Shown here: positions 45,417 to 54,316 of the stretch, piece by piece
How the letters are laid out: every line of letters begins with the position of its first letter
How positions within the stretch are numbered: the stretch's first letter is position 1
Source: Pedobacter sp. Leaf216
Lineage (GTDB): Bacteria > Bacteroidota > Bacteroidia > Sphingobacteriales > Sphingobacteriaceae
Direction: 5' to 3'
NCBI RefSeq assembly: GCF_001421515.1
Contig: NZ_LMKM01000012.1
Location: forward strand, 584,253-648,252
DNA: 64,000 nt
Notes under the pieces: model-generated
Seen by the model: only the letters and a program-made list of their open reading frames with translations
The model's database searches: none
What the model was told of the DNA's origin: nothing
Translations under genes and position numbers: made by a program

Positions 45417-45845
45417 TAATGATTTGGCAATTAACAATTTACCACCATCACTAAAGAAGAAATTGGTATAGTTGTTATCGGCTTCGCATCTGATGATTCC
45501 ATCAATATCCACATATCTAATTTCATTCTGTTGAGGTAGTGCTATCCTGGTATTTCCTTTAACCACTTCCTTTTTATCGACTCTTTCTTCAACTGTAGCG
45601 TTTTGATAAGTAAGCGGAGGGGCAAAGTTTATTGCTAATGTATTCGGAGCAGGATTTGATGATGTACTCCGATTTTTTTTAATCAAAAAGTAGATCAGCA
45701 TAAAAATGCCACCAAAAAATACGAAAAAGACAAGGCCTGCTACCAAAAGCATAATTATTTCGGGTGCCCCTAACATAGCAGCATGAGCTGCCTGTATGCC
45801 ATACGCAACAATAAAAGTTAATCCGAAAACTATCCTATTTTTCAT
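45231..45845 (-). CDS. Membrane-anchored LytTR DNA-binding protein
   Basis: The 204-residue protein has two N-terminal hydrophobic segments (residues 5-23 and 31-55), a Ser/Asn-rich linker, and a C-terminal LytTR domain from about residue 98 (IALPQQNEIRYVDIDGIIRCEADNNYT ... LRAHQSHLVNPKFVKSW). There is no receiver domain. The last 55 residues are identical, save for one or two, to those of the LytTR response regulator two genes upstream. The N terminus matches the small membrane protein just upstream. It overlaps that gene by 11 bp. It may bind DNA while held at the membrane, possibly controlled by that partner. Confidence 0.88.
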   Translation of the reverse strand: MKNRIVFGLTFIVAYGIQAAHAAMLGAPEIIMLLVAGLVFFVFFGGIFMLIYFLIKKNRSTSSNPAPNTLAINFAPPLTYQNATVEERVDKKEVVKGNTRIALPQQNEIRYVDIDGIIRCEADNNYTNFFFSDGGKLLIAKSLKEYSDLLKPHGFLRAHQSHLVNPKFVKSWLKEDGGTLLMNNGDKIPVSKPNREMVKEVLGK

Positions 45846-46029
45846 TTCCTACCCGCTTAAATCTTTTGAATAAATATAGACATAAGAAAACAAAACCGAT
45901 CATTACAGCTATAGAGATAAAGCCGACCATAGTTAGGAGAATTATTTCTGGCCCACCAATAGTTGCAGCGTGAACAATTTGCAGGCCTAGAAAAATGATA
46001 AAGAAAAATAAAATTAATAACTGTTTCAT
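45835..46029 (-). CDS. Small membrane protein, paralogue of the membrane anchor of the next gene
   Basis: The 64-residue protein has two hydrophobic segments and the string HAATIGGPEIILL, matching HAAMLGAPEIIML in the N terminus of the next protein. It ends KRFKRVGNEK. Its stop region overlaps the next start by 11 bp, a sign of translational coupling. It may be a binding partner or a relic of the gene fusion. No family known. Confidence 0.7.
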   Translation of the reverse strand: MKQLLILFFFIIFLGLQIVHAATIGGPEIILLTMVGFISIAVMIGFVFLCLYLFKRFKRVGNEK

Positions 46030-46090
46030 GTTGATTGATTAATGTTTAACTAAAGTAATCACGTATCATTCATTTAAAAATCAACATTGA

Positions 46091-46290
46091 CGAGGTTTGA
46101 AAAGTCATTTCCCTAACACTTCTTTTACCATTTCCCTGTTTGGTTTAGAAACGGGTATTTTATCGCCATTATTCATTAAAAGCGTCCCACCATCTTCTTT
46201 TAGCCAGCTTTTTACAAATTTTGGGTTAACCAAATGGCTTTGGTGTGCCCGCACAAAACCGTGCGGTTTTAGCAGATCGGAGTATTCTTT
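46091..46290. repeat. 200-bp near-identical repeat, copy in the LytTR response regulator gene
   Basis: Counterpart of 45217-45416. The five differences by eye are G/A, G/A, A/C, A/G and T/C. Confidence 0.92.
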
Positions 46291-46848
46291 CAGTGGTTTT
46301 GAAATCAGCACTTGATCACCGTTGCTTAGAAAGAAAAAAGTATAGGTATTATCGGCCACACAGCGCACAATATCATCAACCGAAACATAACGGATTTCGT
46401 GCTGCTGTGGTAAGGCAATTTTCGGAATCCCAGGTTCATTTTTTTTGATCTGACTCAGTAAAAAATTGAGCTGCTCGCCATGTATTTTGTTTTTGATCCT
46501 AATTTCGGCCTTTGCAACAGCGGCTTTCAACTCCTCAGCATCTACTGGCTTAAGCAGGTAATCTAAAGCTGCGGATTTTACAGCCTGAATACCATAATTA
46601 TCGTAGGCGGTTACAAAAACAACTTCAAAAGTTTTCTCATTAAGTTGGTTTAATAAATCGAAACCAGTTGTTTTACCCATCTGTATGTCTAAAAAAAGCA
46701 GATCGGGATGATGGAGATTAACCTGGTAAAAAGCATCTTGTACATTGCTCGCGCTGGCTACTACTTTAATATCCGGACAATGTTTACCCAATAAAATCTT
46801 TAAATTTTCTAAATTGGCTGCTTCATCGTCTACTAAAATTGCCCGCAT
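46105..46848 (-). CDS. LytTR-family response regulator
   Basis: The 247-residue protein has a receiver domain with acidic pocket VDDEA (Asp7-Asp8), phospho-acceptor Asp54 in LFLDIQMG, and Thr/Lys switches (VTAYD, LLKPVD). The C-terminal LytTR domain begins near residue 142 (IALPQQHEIRYVSVDDIVRCVADNTYTFFFLS). The gene directly follows its kinase (1 bp apart). A small membrane gene and a membrane LytTR gene follow. Confidence 0.95.
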   Translation of the reverse strand: MRAILVDDEAANLENLKILLGKHCPDIKVVASASNVQDAFYQVNLHHPDLLFLDIQMGKTTGFDLLNQLNEKTFEVVFVTAYDNYGIQAVKSAALDYLLKPVDAEELKAAVAKAEIRIKNKIHGEQLNFLLSQIKKNEPGIPKIALPQQHEIRYVSVDDIVRCVADNTYTFFFLSNGDQVLISKPLKEYSDLLKPHGFVRAHQSHLVNPKFVKSWLKEDGGTLLMNNGDKIPVSKPNREMVKEVLGK

Positions 46849-46849
46849 C

Positions 46850-48439
46850 TTATAACCATTGGCTTAGTGTAATTTTAATTATTGTTCCTTCATTATTTGC
46901 TTTCACATCCAGCAAAAATGGGGTTTCCTTATAAATCGAATTTAGTAAAGATATTCTGTTCTTGGTTAATGCCAAGCCCAAACCCGTATAATCTTTTGCA
47001 ACATCGAAACCGCTGCCATTATCTTTTACACTCAATATAAGATCTGTGGATTTTTTAATAAAATTAATTTCGATCCTACCATCATTTCCCTTTTCGGCAA
47101 TACCATGTTTTACGGCATTTTCTACAAAGGGCTGTAAGAGCATAGCCGGAATTTCGATATTCTCCACATCTAAATCAGGCGAAGCACTAATCTGATATTG
47201 AAAACCAAAACGCAGTTGCTCCATCTGCAAATAATCATCAAGCAAGGTCTTCTCAGAAGTTAAACTGATGAGTTCTTTATGATCTAACACATTCCGTGTT
47301 AGTCGTGCAAATTTAACAAGGTAGCGATTGGCATTATCGATTTCATTTTTGTTCATCAGTGTTTGGATACCTGCAAGTGCATTAAATAAAAAATGCGGGT
47401 TTAATTGCGAACGAACAGATTCTAACCGGAGTTTCGCAATTTCTTTTTCCCGAGATTTCTGAGCAAGTAACTTGGCTGCCTTTTTTTTTCGGTTATTAAG
47501 GATTAGAACCGCAATAAATGCACAAAACCCACCAATTATGGCACTTCTCCATAGGTCCTTGGATGTGAAAAAATTTTCTTTTGGTTTTTCTACTGTGAAA
47601 TGAAAAGTCCTAGCCAATGTATTATCCATCCAATAAGAATAAGTACGCGTTTTGGGATATACGATAATCTCATATTTACCGGAACTAGTAAAATTTTCAA
47701 CATTGATATCCCCAATTACCAAATTAGTACCCTTAATCAATTTCCATTTAGGTTCTAGCGTAGCAGAAGAACGGGCATCAACATGATCAACAGTTACTGA
47801 GTATAGAATATTAAAATCTGTATTTTTCATCGTAACTCTAATCCCCTTTACTTTTTCATTTACGATTATGGTGGCCCTATTTTTAATATCCTTGGTTATT
47901 TTTTTTTCTAATACCTTAAATGATAAAGATTGCGGTAATAAAATTGGTTTATTGTATATAAATACTCGGTTAACTCTTTTTTTATTATCAATTCTAAATA
48001 TTTGAACTTCGATTTTCTTATTTACAACATTAAACGTACCTAAATCTACAGCTACGTAATTTGGCAATACACTGCCTTTGCCCCACTTATATTTTATTTT
48101 AGTTGGGATTTCATCCTTTTTAAGTATTACAGAATCATTCTCTATAATTGAAAACCTGTAAAAACTCAAACTGTCTTTCTGGATCCGGCTTTCAAGCTCA
48201 ATTGATGTTGCACCTTTTAATAAAACTACATTCCCTAAAGCAAGATTGTTTAAGTATTCGAATGGGGTAACCTGTTTAGTACCACTATCTACCACTAGAA
48301 ATATATTGCATTTAGAAAATTTATTTGCAATAGAATAGTGCATCGGATTACCATATTCATCAACCAGATATTTATTTTTCTGTGCATTCGCCACTAAAGC
48401 AAAAAGCAATAAAGAAAAGGAAAGAATTAATTTTTTCAT
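46850..48439 (-). CDS. LytS-type sensor histidine kinase
   Basis: The 529-residue protein has a signal peptide (1-19), an outside sensor region with beta-rich repeats (residues 20-300), one membrane helix near 303-322 (SAIIGGFCAFIAVLIL), and a His_kinase domain with SQLNPHFLFNALAGIQTLM and phospho-acceptor His349. A HATPase with LLQPFVENAVKHGI and DNGSGFD follows. It pairs with the LytTR regulator one base downstream. The ligand of the sensor part is unknown. Confidence 0.93.
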   Translation of the reverse strand: MKKLILSFSLLLFALVANAQKNKYLVDEYGNPMHYSIANKFSKCNIFLVVDSGTKQVTPFEYLNNLALGNVVLLKGATSIELESRIQKDSLSFYRFSIIENDSVILKKDEIPTKIKYKWGKGSVLPNYVAVDLGTFNVVNKKIEVQIFRIDNKKRVNRVFIYNKPILLPQSLSFKVLEKKITKDIKNRATIIVNEKVKGIRVTMKNTDFNILYSVTVDHVDARSSATLEPKWKLIKGTNLVIGDINVENFTSSGKYEIIVYPKTRTYSYWMDNTLARTFHFTVEKPKENFFTSKDLWRSAIIGGFCAFIAVLILNNRKKKAAKLLAQKSREKEIAKLRLESVRSQLNPHFLFNALAGIQTLMNKNEIDNANRYLVKFARLTRNVLDHKELISLTSEKTLLDDYLQMEQLRFGFQYQISASPDLDVENIEIPAMLLQPFVENAVKHGIAEKGNDGRIEINFIKKSTDLILSVKDNGSGFDVAKDYTGLGLALTKNRISLLNSIYKETPFLLDVKANNEGTIIKITLSQWL

Positions 48440-48613
48440 GCGTTTAATTTTCCATAAACATCTTGTAAAAAATCTGCTTAAGAAACCTTAAAACAGGATG
48501 TGGCATGAATAAACTTGTAAAAGTGGGCGTTGAGACAGGATTTAGATTTGAGAGGAATTATATTTTTCGAAGAGATGTATTTCACTACCATTGACTGGGT
48601 TGAAAAGAAAAAT

Positions 48614-48707
48614 CGTCATCTCGACTGAAGCGTAGTCCCGAACGTTCGGGAGAGAGACCTATGTTAGATAGATTTCTCGGCTGCGCTGCACTTCGCTCGA
48701 AATGACG
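48614..48707. repeat. Dispersed foldback repeat (REP-like)
   Basis: The ends CGTCATCTCGA (48614-48624) and TCGAAATGACG (48697-48707) are complementary with one mismatch. In between lie the perfect palindrome CCCGAACGTTCGGG (48637-48650) and GCGCTGCACTTCGCTCG. This type is widely scattered in Bacteroidota intergenic DNA. It fills most of the 294-bp gap between the kinase gene and the SUI1 gene. Confidence 0.8.
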
Positions 48708-48733
48708 GTAAGCTGGAGATAATATCGCTTTAA

Positions 48734-49084
48734 TTACCCTCCAGCTTTTTTTACTTTATAGCCATCTTTCTGAAGGATACCCATTACTTTATCGCGTACA
48801 TCGCCCTGGATCATGATTTCGCCATCTTTAACGGAGCCGCCTACACCACATTTTGTTTTTAGCATTTTGCCTAAAACGTCTAAATCTTCTGATTTACCCC
48901 TGAAACCTGTAATTAATGTTACTGCCTTACCCCCCCTGTTTTTTTTATCGAGCATTACCCTTAAATCCTGCTGATTGTTTGGCGAGGTAACGGTATCATC
49001 AACTTCTTCTTCGTATTCGAATTCAGGATTGGTAGAATACATAATTCCGCCAAGATCACTTAAACTATTTTTCTTTGGTTTCAT
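48734..49084 (-). CDS. SUI1/YciH-like translation factor
   Basis: The 116-residue protein has an N-terminal unstructured part and an eIF1/SUI1 fold at residues 40-112: LRVMLDKKNRGGKAVTLITGFRGKSEDLDVLGKMLKTKCGVGGSVKDGEIMIQGD. It resembles YciH, thought to affect start-site fidelity in translation. The gene lies next to a lipid kinase with 91 bp between. Confidence 0.92.
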   Translation of the reverse strand: MKPKKNSLSDLGGIMYSTNPEFEYEEEVDDTVTSPNNQQDLRVMLDKKNRGGKAVTLITGFRGKSEDLDVLGKMLKTKCGVGGSVKDGEIMIQGDVRDKVMGILQKDGYKVKKAGG

Positions 49085-49175
49085 GTTTTATAAAATTCAT
49101 TGGTTTACTGGCAATTGGTTAAGTCGTTGATGGTTTGACGGTCGGATTGTTCTAAATCCTCAACTCCAAATTTAA

Positions 49176-50078
49176 CTAAGGCACAATCACTTTTAAAGAA
49201 AGCGGCTTTATCATTGCTTCTATCTCTGTACCCATTTGTAAAGGTTCGCCATCTACATGCACCGCGCCTGCTTCTTCCCTAATAATTTTAATATTTTTTC
49301 CTTTAATAATTTCAATCATGTCTGATGTTTCGGCTTTGCCCCTTAACATTACATAACCCAAAACCGGCAATTTTATTATTGGAAAAGGTTTAATAATACA
49401 AACATCAAGCAAACCATCTTTTACTGATGCATTAGGCGAAATAAAAACATCGTTTCCGTATTGAGAGGAATTAGCAATGCTAATGGCAAAAGCTTTTCTT
49501 GAATATTCAACACCATCGATATTTAACAGGTAAGTTTGTGCTTTATAGTTAAAAACTTCTTTAAAACCCAGCTTTACATAACCCGATAATCCGCGTTTTT
49601 TATCTTTCGAAAAAACAGCACTCAAGTGTGCATCGAAACCCATTCCTGCCAAATTAAAAAAGCATTTCTGGTTAAATTCGGCAGTATCAATTTCATCTAT
49701 TTTAAAATTATTGATGATGGAAAGGGCATACTTCAAATTTTTCGAAATATTTAAAAACCTGGCCAGGCCATTGCCTGATCCCAGTGGCAGAATGCCTAAA
49801 GTTTTATCATGCTTTAAAACTTTTGTGGCCACTTCGTTTATTGTTCCATCCCCTCCCGCAGCAATAATTACATCGAAATTTTTGGTTGCTGCTTCATCAG
49901 CAAGTTCGCCGGCATGGCCAACGTATTCGCTAAAAACGAAATTCGGGCTAAACTTTTCTTTATCCAGATATTTATCAATAAAATCGGGAATACGTAATTT
50001 CCCTCTCCCACCAGAGATAGGGTTTATGATAAAGAGGATATTGATCTTTGTGTGCAAAGTGTAAGAATGAGTGCACAA
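49176..50078 (-). CDS. YegS/DagK-like lipid kinase (diacylglycerol kinase family)
   Basis: The 300-residue protein has INPISGGRGKLRIPD near residue 18, the nucleotide-binding AAGGDGTINEVA, and LPLGSGNGLARF. The second domain is beta-rich (ANSSQYGNDVFISPNASVKDGLLDVCIIKP). It phosphorylates a lipid, probably diacylglycerol. The true start may be a TTG seven codons inside, but the ATG at 50078 is as good. It is divergent from metK. Confidence 0.9.
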   Translation of the reverse strand: MCTHSYTLHTKINILFIINPISGGRGKLRIPDFIDKYLDKEKFSPNFVFSEYVGHAGELADEAATKNFDVIIAAGGDGTINEVATKVLKHDKTLGILPLGSGNGLARFLNISKNLKYALSIINNFKIDEIDTAEFNQKCFFNLAGMGFDAHLSAVFSKDKKRGLSGYVKLGFKEVFNYKAQTYLLNIDGVEYSRKAFAISIANSSQYGNDVFISPNASVKDGLLDVCIIKPFPIIKLPVLGYVMLRGKAETSDMIEIIKGKNIKIIREEAGAVHVDGEPLQMGTEIEAMIKPLSLKVIVP

Positions 50079-50131
50079 AATAATCTATAATTTTTGAAAT
50101 AAAGAAAATATGCTAATTTTGCGACAGTAAA

Positions 50132-50203
50132 AAGTGGATTGATTTGCTATCCCGATACTTCGGGACCGGATTGCAACCACTTAAAAAAATTGCTAATACC
50201 TCC
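50132..50203 (+). promoter_or_regulatory. SAM-II riboswitch upstream of metK, with an extra hairpin in its loop
   Basis: The P1 stem is AAGTGG (50132-50137) with CCACTT (50177-50182). Conserved loop parts are TGATTTG (50140-50146) and ATTGCAA (50170-50176). The 3' single strand is a run of seven A followed by TTGCTAATACCTCC (50190-50203). All match the SAM-II pattern, such as the TGATTT..ATTGCAA..GCTAA order of the solved env87 structure. A hairpin CCCGA-TACT-TCGGG (50151-50164) is inserted in the P1 loop. It is 77 bp before the metK start, so control of metK by SAM is expected. Confidence 0.85.
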
Positions 50204-50280
50204 TTTCAATACTTTAAAAACCTGTTTACAAGGGGTTTGGCAATCTTAAATTTGTTTATTTATCATTAAATATTTAATAA

Positions 50281-51531
50281 ATGTCATATTTATTTACATC
50301 AGAATCTGTTTCTGAAGGTCACCCAGATAAAATCGCCGATCAAATTTCGGATGCATTAATTGATAATTTTTTAGCTTTCGATCCGGAATCAAAGGTTGCC
50401 TGCGAAACTTTGGTTACTACTGGTCAGGTTATTTTAGCTGGTGAGGTAAAATCTAAAACTTATTTAGATGTACAACAGATTGCGCGTGATGTAATTAAGA
50501 AAATCGGTTACACAAAAAGTGAATATATGTTTGAGGCCAACTCTTGCGGAATTTTATCTGCAATACACGAGCAATCTCAAGACATTAACCAGGGTGTAGA
50601 TAGATCGAATAAAGAAGAACAAGGTGCTGGTGATCAGGGTATGATGTTTGGTTATGCCACCAACGAAACTGAAGATTATATGCCTTTGGCATTAAACCTT
50701 TCTCATAAATTATTACAGGAATTGGCTGTTTTGCGCCGCGAAAATAATGAAATCACTTATTTACGTCCGGATGCAAAAAGCCAGGTAACTTTAGAATATG
50801 ATGATAACAATAAACCAGTTCGCATCGATGCCATTGTTATTTCTACGCAGCACGATGATTTTGATGAAGAAACGGCAATGTTGGCTAAAATCAAAACTGA
50901 TCTGGTAAACATCCTTATTCCTAGAATTATCAAAAGCAATCCTGCTTACGCACACTTATTTAATGATAAAATCGAGTACCACATTAACCCGACCGGTAAA
51001 TTTGTAATTGGCGGTCCGCATGGTGATACTGGTTTAACCGGAAGAAAAATTATTGTTGATACTTATGGTGGTAAAGGTGCACATGGTGGTGGCGCATTTT
51101 CGGGTAAAGATCCAAGTAAAGTAGATAGAAGTGCTGCATATGCTACACGCCATATCGCTAAAAACCTGGTGGCAGCCGGTGTTGCTGATGAAATTCTTGT
51201 TCAGGTATCGTATGCTATCGGTGTTGCAAAACCAATGGGTATTTATATCAATACTTATGGAACGGGCAAAGTGGGTAAAACAGATGGAGAAATTGCTAAA
51301 ATTGTAGAATCGATTTTTGATATGCGCCCTTACTTTATTGAGCAACGTTTAAAATTAAGAAATCCAATTTATAGCGAAACTGCTGCTTACGGGCACATGG
51401 GCCGTACGCCAAAAACAGTGAGCAAAACTTTTAGAACCCCAAATGGTGAAGAAAAAACAGTTACTGTTGATCTGTTTACCTGGGAGAAATTAGATTACGT
51501 AGATCAGGTTAAAACTGCTTTCGGTATTTAA
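50281..51531 (+). CDS. metK: S-adenosylmethionine synthetase
   Basis: The 416-residue enzyme begins [25 protein letters not shown], with the conserved His-Pro-Asp-Lys. It has [16 protein letters not shown] in the centre and [31 protein letters not shown] near residue 260, the K+/phosphate and catalytic loop. It makes SAM from methionine and ATP. A SAM-II riboswitch precedes it and a 14-bp stem terminator follows. Confidence 0.98.
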   Translation: MSYLFTSESVSEGHPDKIADQISDALIDNFLAFDPESKVACETLVTTGQVILAGEVKSKTYLDVQQIARDVIKKIGYTKSEYMFEANSCGILSAIHEQSQDINQGVDRSNKEEQGAGDQGMMFGYATNETEDYMPLALNLSHKLLQELAVLRRENNEITYLRPDAKSQVTLEYDDNNKPVRIDAIVISTQHDDFDEETAMLAKIKTDLVNILIPRIIKSNPAYAHLFNDKIEYHINPTGKFVIGGPHGDTGLTGRKIIVDTYGGKGAHGGGAFSGKDPSKVDRSAAYATRHIAKNLVAAGVADEILVQVSYAIGVAKPMGIYINTYGTGKVGKTDGEIAKIVESIFDMRPYFIEQRLKLRNPIYSETAAYGHMGRTPKTVSKTFRTPNGEEKTVTVDLFTWEKLDYVDQVKTAFGI

Positions 51532-51549
51532 TTCTTATAAATTTATATG

Positions 51550-51582
51550 AAAAGGCGTTTTGCATAAGGCAAAACGCCTTTT
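51550..51582 (+). terminator. Rho-independent terminator of metK
   Basis: AAAAGGCGTTTTGC (51550-51563) is perfectly complementary to GCAAAACGCCTTTT (51569-51582), with a 5-nt loop and extra Ts after it. Confidence 0.95.
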
Positions 51583-51701
51583 TTATTGCGTTAAACTTGC
51601 GAAATTTGCTTGTGCCATGGCCTGTTTGAACTTTGTAAGTTGGCTAACCTTTTTTTTGAAAGGCAGATTCCTAAGCAGTTCGTGATAAAATTCAACTTAT
51701 T

Positions 51702-52235
51702 TTAAAGATTATTTAGCTTCATAAATGCCATTTCTTTTTCAGCAATATGATCATCATCTATCGCATAAGATTTGATATTGGCAATTTTCATTTCATCAAT
51801 TACATCTACAAAATTCTGGAATCTTGCGGTTTTGCTCGGCTTGATAATAACAATCATATATTTGGCTGGATTGTGTTGATGGGTTTGGGCAACCAACTGT
51901 TCATTTGCCATGATTTCTTTTTGAATATCAGCCACTGGTATAACTTTCATATTTGCCTTTTCGATGGTACCCATGTAACAAACGGTCTTGTTATTTTTTC
52001 CCAACAAGATCGTCATGGTGCGCGATTCGGGGTAATTAACGACCAAATCAACATCGGTTTTATCCGGCTTCGCAATGTCGGCTGCATTTAAAGAGCCCAA
52101 AGAAGTGGTGAGCATAAAAAACGTGGTTAATAAAAACATCAGATCTACCATTGCAGTAAGATCTACCCTTGGTGCAGGTTTTTTTGTTCTTCCTTTTGCA
52201 GCCTTGCCGCTTTGAGATTCGTTTAGCGTTGCCAT
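51702..52235 (-). CDS. ExbD/TolR family biopolymer transport protein
   Basis: The frame reaches 52265, but Met at 52233-52235 (MATLNESQSGKAAKG) is the usual start, giving 177 residues. A basic N terminus is followed by RVDLTAMVDLMFLLTTFFML, with the proton-channel Asp in the single membrane helix, and a periplasmic domain. No ExbB or TonB gene is adjacent, so it presumably joins a unit encoded elsewhere. Confidence 0.9.
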   Translation of the reverse strand: MATLNESQSGKAAKGRTKKPAPRVDLTAMVDLMFLLTTFFMLTTSLGSLNAADIAKPDKTDVDLVVNYPESRTMTILLGKNNKTVCYMGTIEKANMKVIPVADIQKEIMANEQLVAQTHQHNPAKYMIVIIKPSKTARFQNFVDVIDEMKIANIKSYAIDDDHIAEKEMAFMKLNNL

Positions 52236-52288
52236 AATATTTAGGTTTTTTAATGATGATGACAAGCCAGATTAAATTGCATAAAAAA

Positions 52289-52310
52289 AGCGGTTAAAAA
52301 TTTAACCGCT
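52289..52310 (-). terminator. Terminator of the superoxide dismutase gene
   Basis: AGCGGTTAAA (52289-52298) pairs with TTTAACCGCT (52301-52310). On the minus strand a T tract follows. Confidence 0.85.
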
Positions 52311-52351
52311 AAACAAAAATCCTCATTCCAAAAAGGAACGAAGATGATACA

Positions 52352-52882
52352 TTACTTCACCGCCTCAATTACCCCGCAACCTACTCTTGGGCCTGAATTA
52401 CCTGTAGGCTGTGTAGTATAATCATCAGTGCCACCATGCACAATAATACCGCGGCCAATTATGTTTTTAACATCGCCATCTTTAATATTCCATCTATCGG
52501 TAGTTACCGAAAGTGTGGCATGGCCTTTACCGTCTAACTTAATGTTGCCAATGTCGCCACTATGGTAAGCACCAGATCCCCATTTTCCATGCGCTTCTTT
52601 CGTAGGGTTCCAATGGCCGTGGGTATTTTCGCCCATATTGCCGCAATCACCATGTTCGTGAAAATGCACAGCAACATTACTGTCGGCCCGTGCAGCAAAA
52701 TTCATTTCAATATCCATTTTAATTTTTCCATCGCTCAATTCGTAAAACTTTGCCGTTCCAATGGTTTTACTATTGTCGGCTGTTTCGGTTAATGTGGCTT
52801 GGGCAATTTCTTTGTCGGTTTTTGTACAGGCACTTACAAACGCAACACCTGCAATGGCTAAGCTTAAAAGATATTTTTTCAT
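52352..52882 (-). CDS. sodC: Cu/Zn superoxide dismutase lipoprotein
   Basis: The open frame reaches 52921, but Met at 52882 begins a lipoprotein signal (MKKYLLSLAIAGVAFVSAC), giving 176 residues. VAVHFHEHGDCG carries Cu-binding His, HGHWNP and HSGDIGN supply the zinc and bridging His, and the C-terminal GGTDDYTT holds the last ligand. GPRVGCGVI gives the second Cys of the disulfide. It removes superoxide outside the cytoplasm. Confidence 0.94.
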   Translation of the reverse strand: MKKYLLSLAIAGVAFVSACTKTDKEIAQATLTETADNSKTIGTAKFYELSDGKIKMDIEMNFAARADSNVAVHFHEHGDCGNMGENTHGHWNPTKEAHGKWGSGAYHSGDIGNIKLDGKGHATLSVTTDRWNIKDGDVKNIIGRGIIVHGGTDDYTTQPTGNSGPRVGCGVIEAVK

Positions 52883-53002
52883 TATTTCAAAATTTAGTTC
52901 ACATAACAAACAGATTGACAATCATTTGGTTTGCTTTAAAAAGAGCAAGTGCCAAAACCATTTCCAGTACGACTTGTTTACTCAATATAAAATCGTATAA
53001 CT

Positions 53003-53350
53003 ATGGAACGCCCAGTTGCAATGAACACTTTGAGTCAAATTTTAGAGAAATTGAGGCTGAAAGGAAAAGATAATGAACTAAAAATTTCTGATCATGGTAA
53101 GATGCAAAGTAAATCATTAGGTAAAATTTACCGCCCTGAAGATTTAACTATTGTTAAAACTTACCGCTTTGAAGGAGATTCGGATCCGGCAGATAATTCT
53201 GTACTTTATCTTGTGGAAGATCAGGACAAAAATATTGGATATATATTAGATGCCTATGGAATCTATTCGGACAATGACGGTCCATCTTTCGACGATTTCT
53301 TAAAAAAGATTCCGACGGAAAATAGAGATGAACAGGAATTGTTTGCTTAA
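53003..53350 (+). CDS. Conserved small protein of unknown function
   Basis: The 115-residue soluble protein has the middle KISDHGKMQSKSLGKIYRPEDLTIVKTYRFEGDSDPADNSVLYLVED, with an acidic tail. An internal Met at 53021 is another start. It is followed by a terminator 20 bp after its stop, so it is a single-gene unit. No family recognised. Confidence 0.75.
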   Translation: MERPVAMNTLSQILEKLRLKGKDNELKISDHGKMQSKSLGKIYRPEDLTIVKTYRFEGDSDPADNSVLYLVEDQDKNIGYILDAYGIYSDNDGPSFDDFLKKIPTENRDEQELFA

Positions 53351-53369
53351 AAGCTAACATTTAATATTG

Positions 53370-53397
53370 GGGAGAATCGGCGTAATCTGATTCTCCC
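53370..53397 (+). terminator. Rho-independent terminator
   Basis: GGGAGAATC (53370-53378) pairs with GATTCTCCC (53389-53397), followed by a T tract. Confidence 0.9.
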
Positions 53398-53464
53398 TTT
53401 TTTATTTAAAAAAAATTAAGCAGGTATATTTCCGTAATTTTGCGCCTCATTTACGAGCCCCCTG

Positions 53465-54316
53465 ATGAAAAGCAAAATTAATATTCCTCCAATACCCGCT
53501 GTTTTACTGTCTATCATCAGTGTGCAGTGTGGCGCGGCAATTGCAAAAGGGCTTTTTCCACAAATCGGGGCTGCAGCAACAGCATCACTACGGATCGGAT
53601 TATCTGCCGTAATTTTATTCATCGCTTTTAGGCCAAACCTATTTAAACTTAATGCCAAACAATGGAAATATGTAATTCTTTACGGCGTTTGTTTGGGCGT
53701 AATGAATATGGTATTTTACATGGCCATTGCCCGCATACCAATCGGTTTAGGCGTAACTTTAGAATTTGTTGGCCCACTGGGGCTGGCCATTTTTGGTTCT
53801 AAAAAACCTGTCGATTTTTTATGGGTATTACTGGCCGCCGCGGGTATTGCATTAATTGCCCCATGGACAAGCACTGGCTTAAATGTTGGTGGCGTGTTAC
53901 TTGCTCTTTTAGCTGGTGTTTTTTGGGCTGCTTATATTATACTTGGCGGTAGAATTTCTAAAATTATGAAGGGTGGCGATGCCGTGGCAATCGGGATGTT
54001 ATTTGCCACAATAGTGATACTGCCATTTGGTATTTTTGGTGGTGGATTTGGTACGTTAAACCCTAAATTAATAGGTTTAGGAGCAGCACTTGCTCTACTA
54101 TCAAGTGCCATTCCATTTACCTTGGAAATGAGAGCCCTTAAGCAGCTTCCTGCCCGGACTTTCAGTATTTTAATGAGTCTTGAACCTGCCATGGCTTCAC
54201 TGGCGGCATTGGTTTTTCTGCACGAATATTTATCTTTAACAGAATGTTTTGCTGTTGCATTTGTGGTAATTGCTTCTGCCGGCTCATCTTTAACAGCCAA
54301 ACGTGCAAAATTGTAA
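53465..54316 (+). CDS. EamA family transporter (RhtA-like)
   Basis: The 283-residue protein has ten membrane helices and two EamA halves. The first contains AKGLFPQIGAAATASLRIGLSAVILF. GVTLEFVGPLGLAI matches RhtA-type threonine/homoserine exporters, and FSILMSLEPAMASLAALVFLHEYLSL ends the second. Export of amino acids is the likely role. Confidence 0.86.
   Translation: MKSKINIPPIPAVLLSIISVQCGAAIAKGLFPQIGAAATASLRIGLSAVILFIAFRPNLFKLNAKQWKYVILYGVCLGVMNMVFYMAIARIPIGLGVTLEFVGPLGLAIFGSKKPVDFLWVLLAAAGIALIAPWTSTGLNVGGVLLALLAGVFWAAYIILGGRISKIMKGGDAVAIGMLFATIVILPFGIFGGGFGTLNPKLIGLGAALALLSSAIPFTLEMRALKQLPARTFSILMSLEPAMASLAALVFLHEYLSLTECFAVAFVVIASAGSSLTAKRAKL

Noticed and set aside
46245..46448. Plus-strand frames over the LytTR genes
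   Set aside because: They are antisense shadows of the strongly conserved LytTR coding sequences and arise twice because of the 200-bp repeat.
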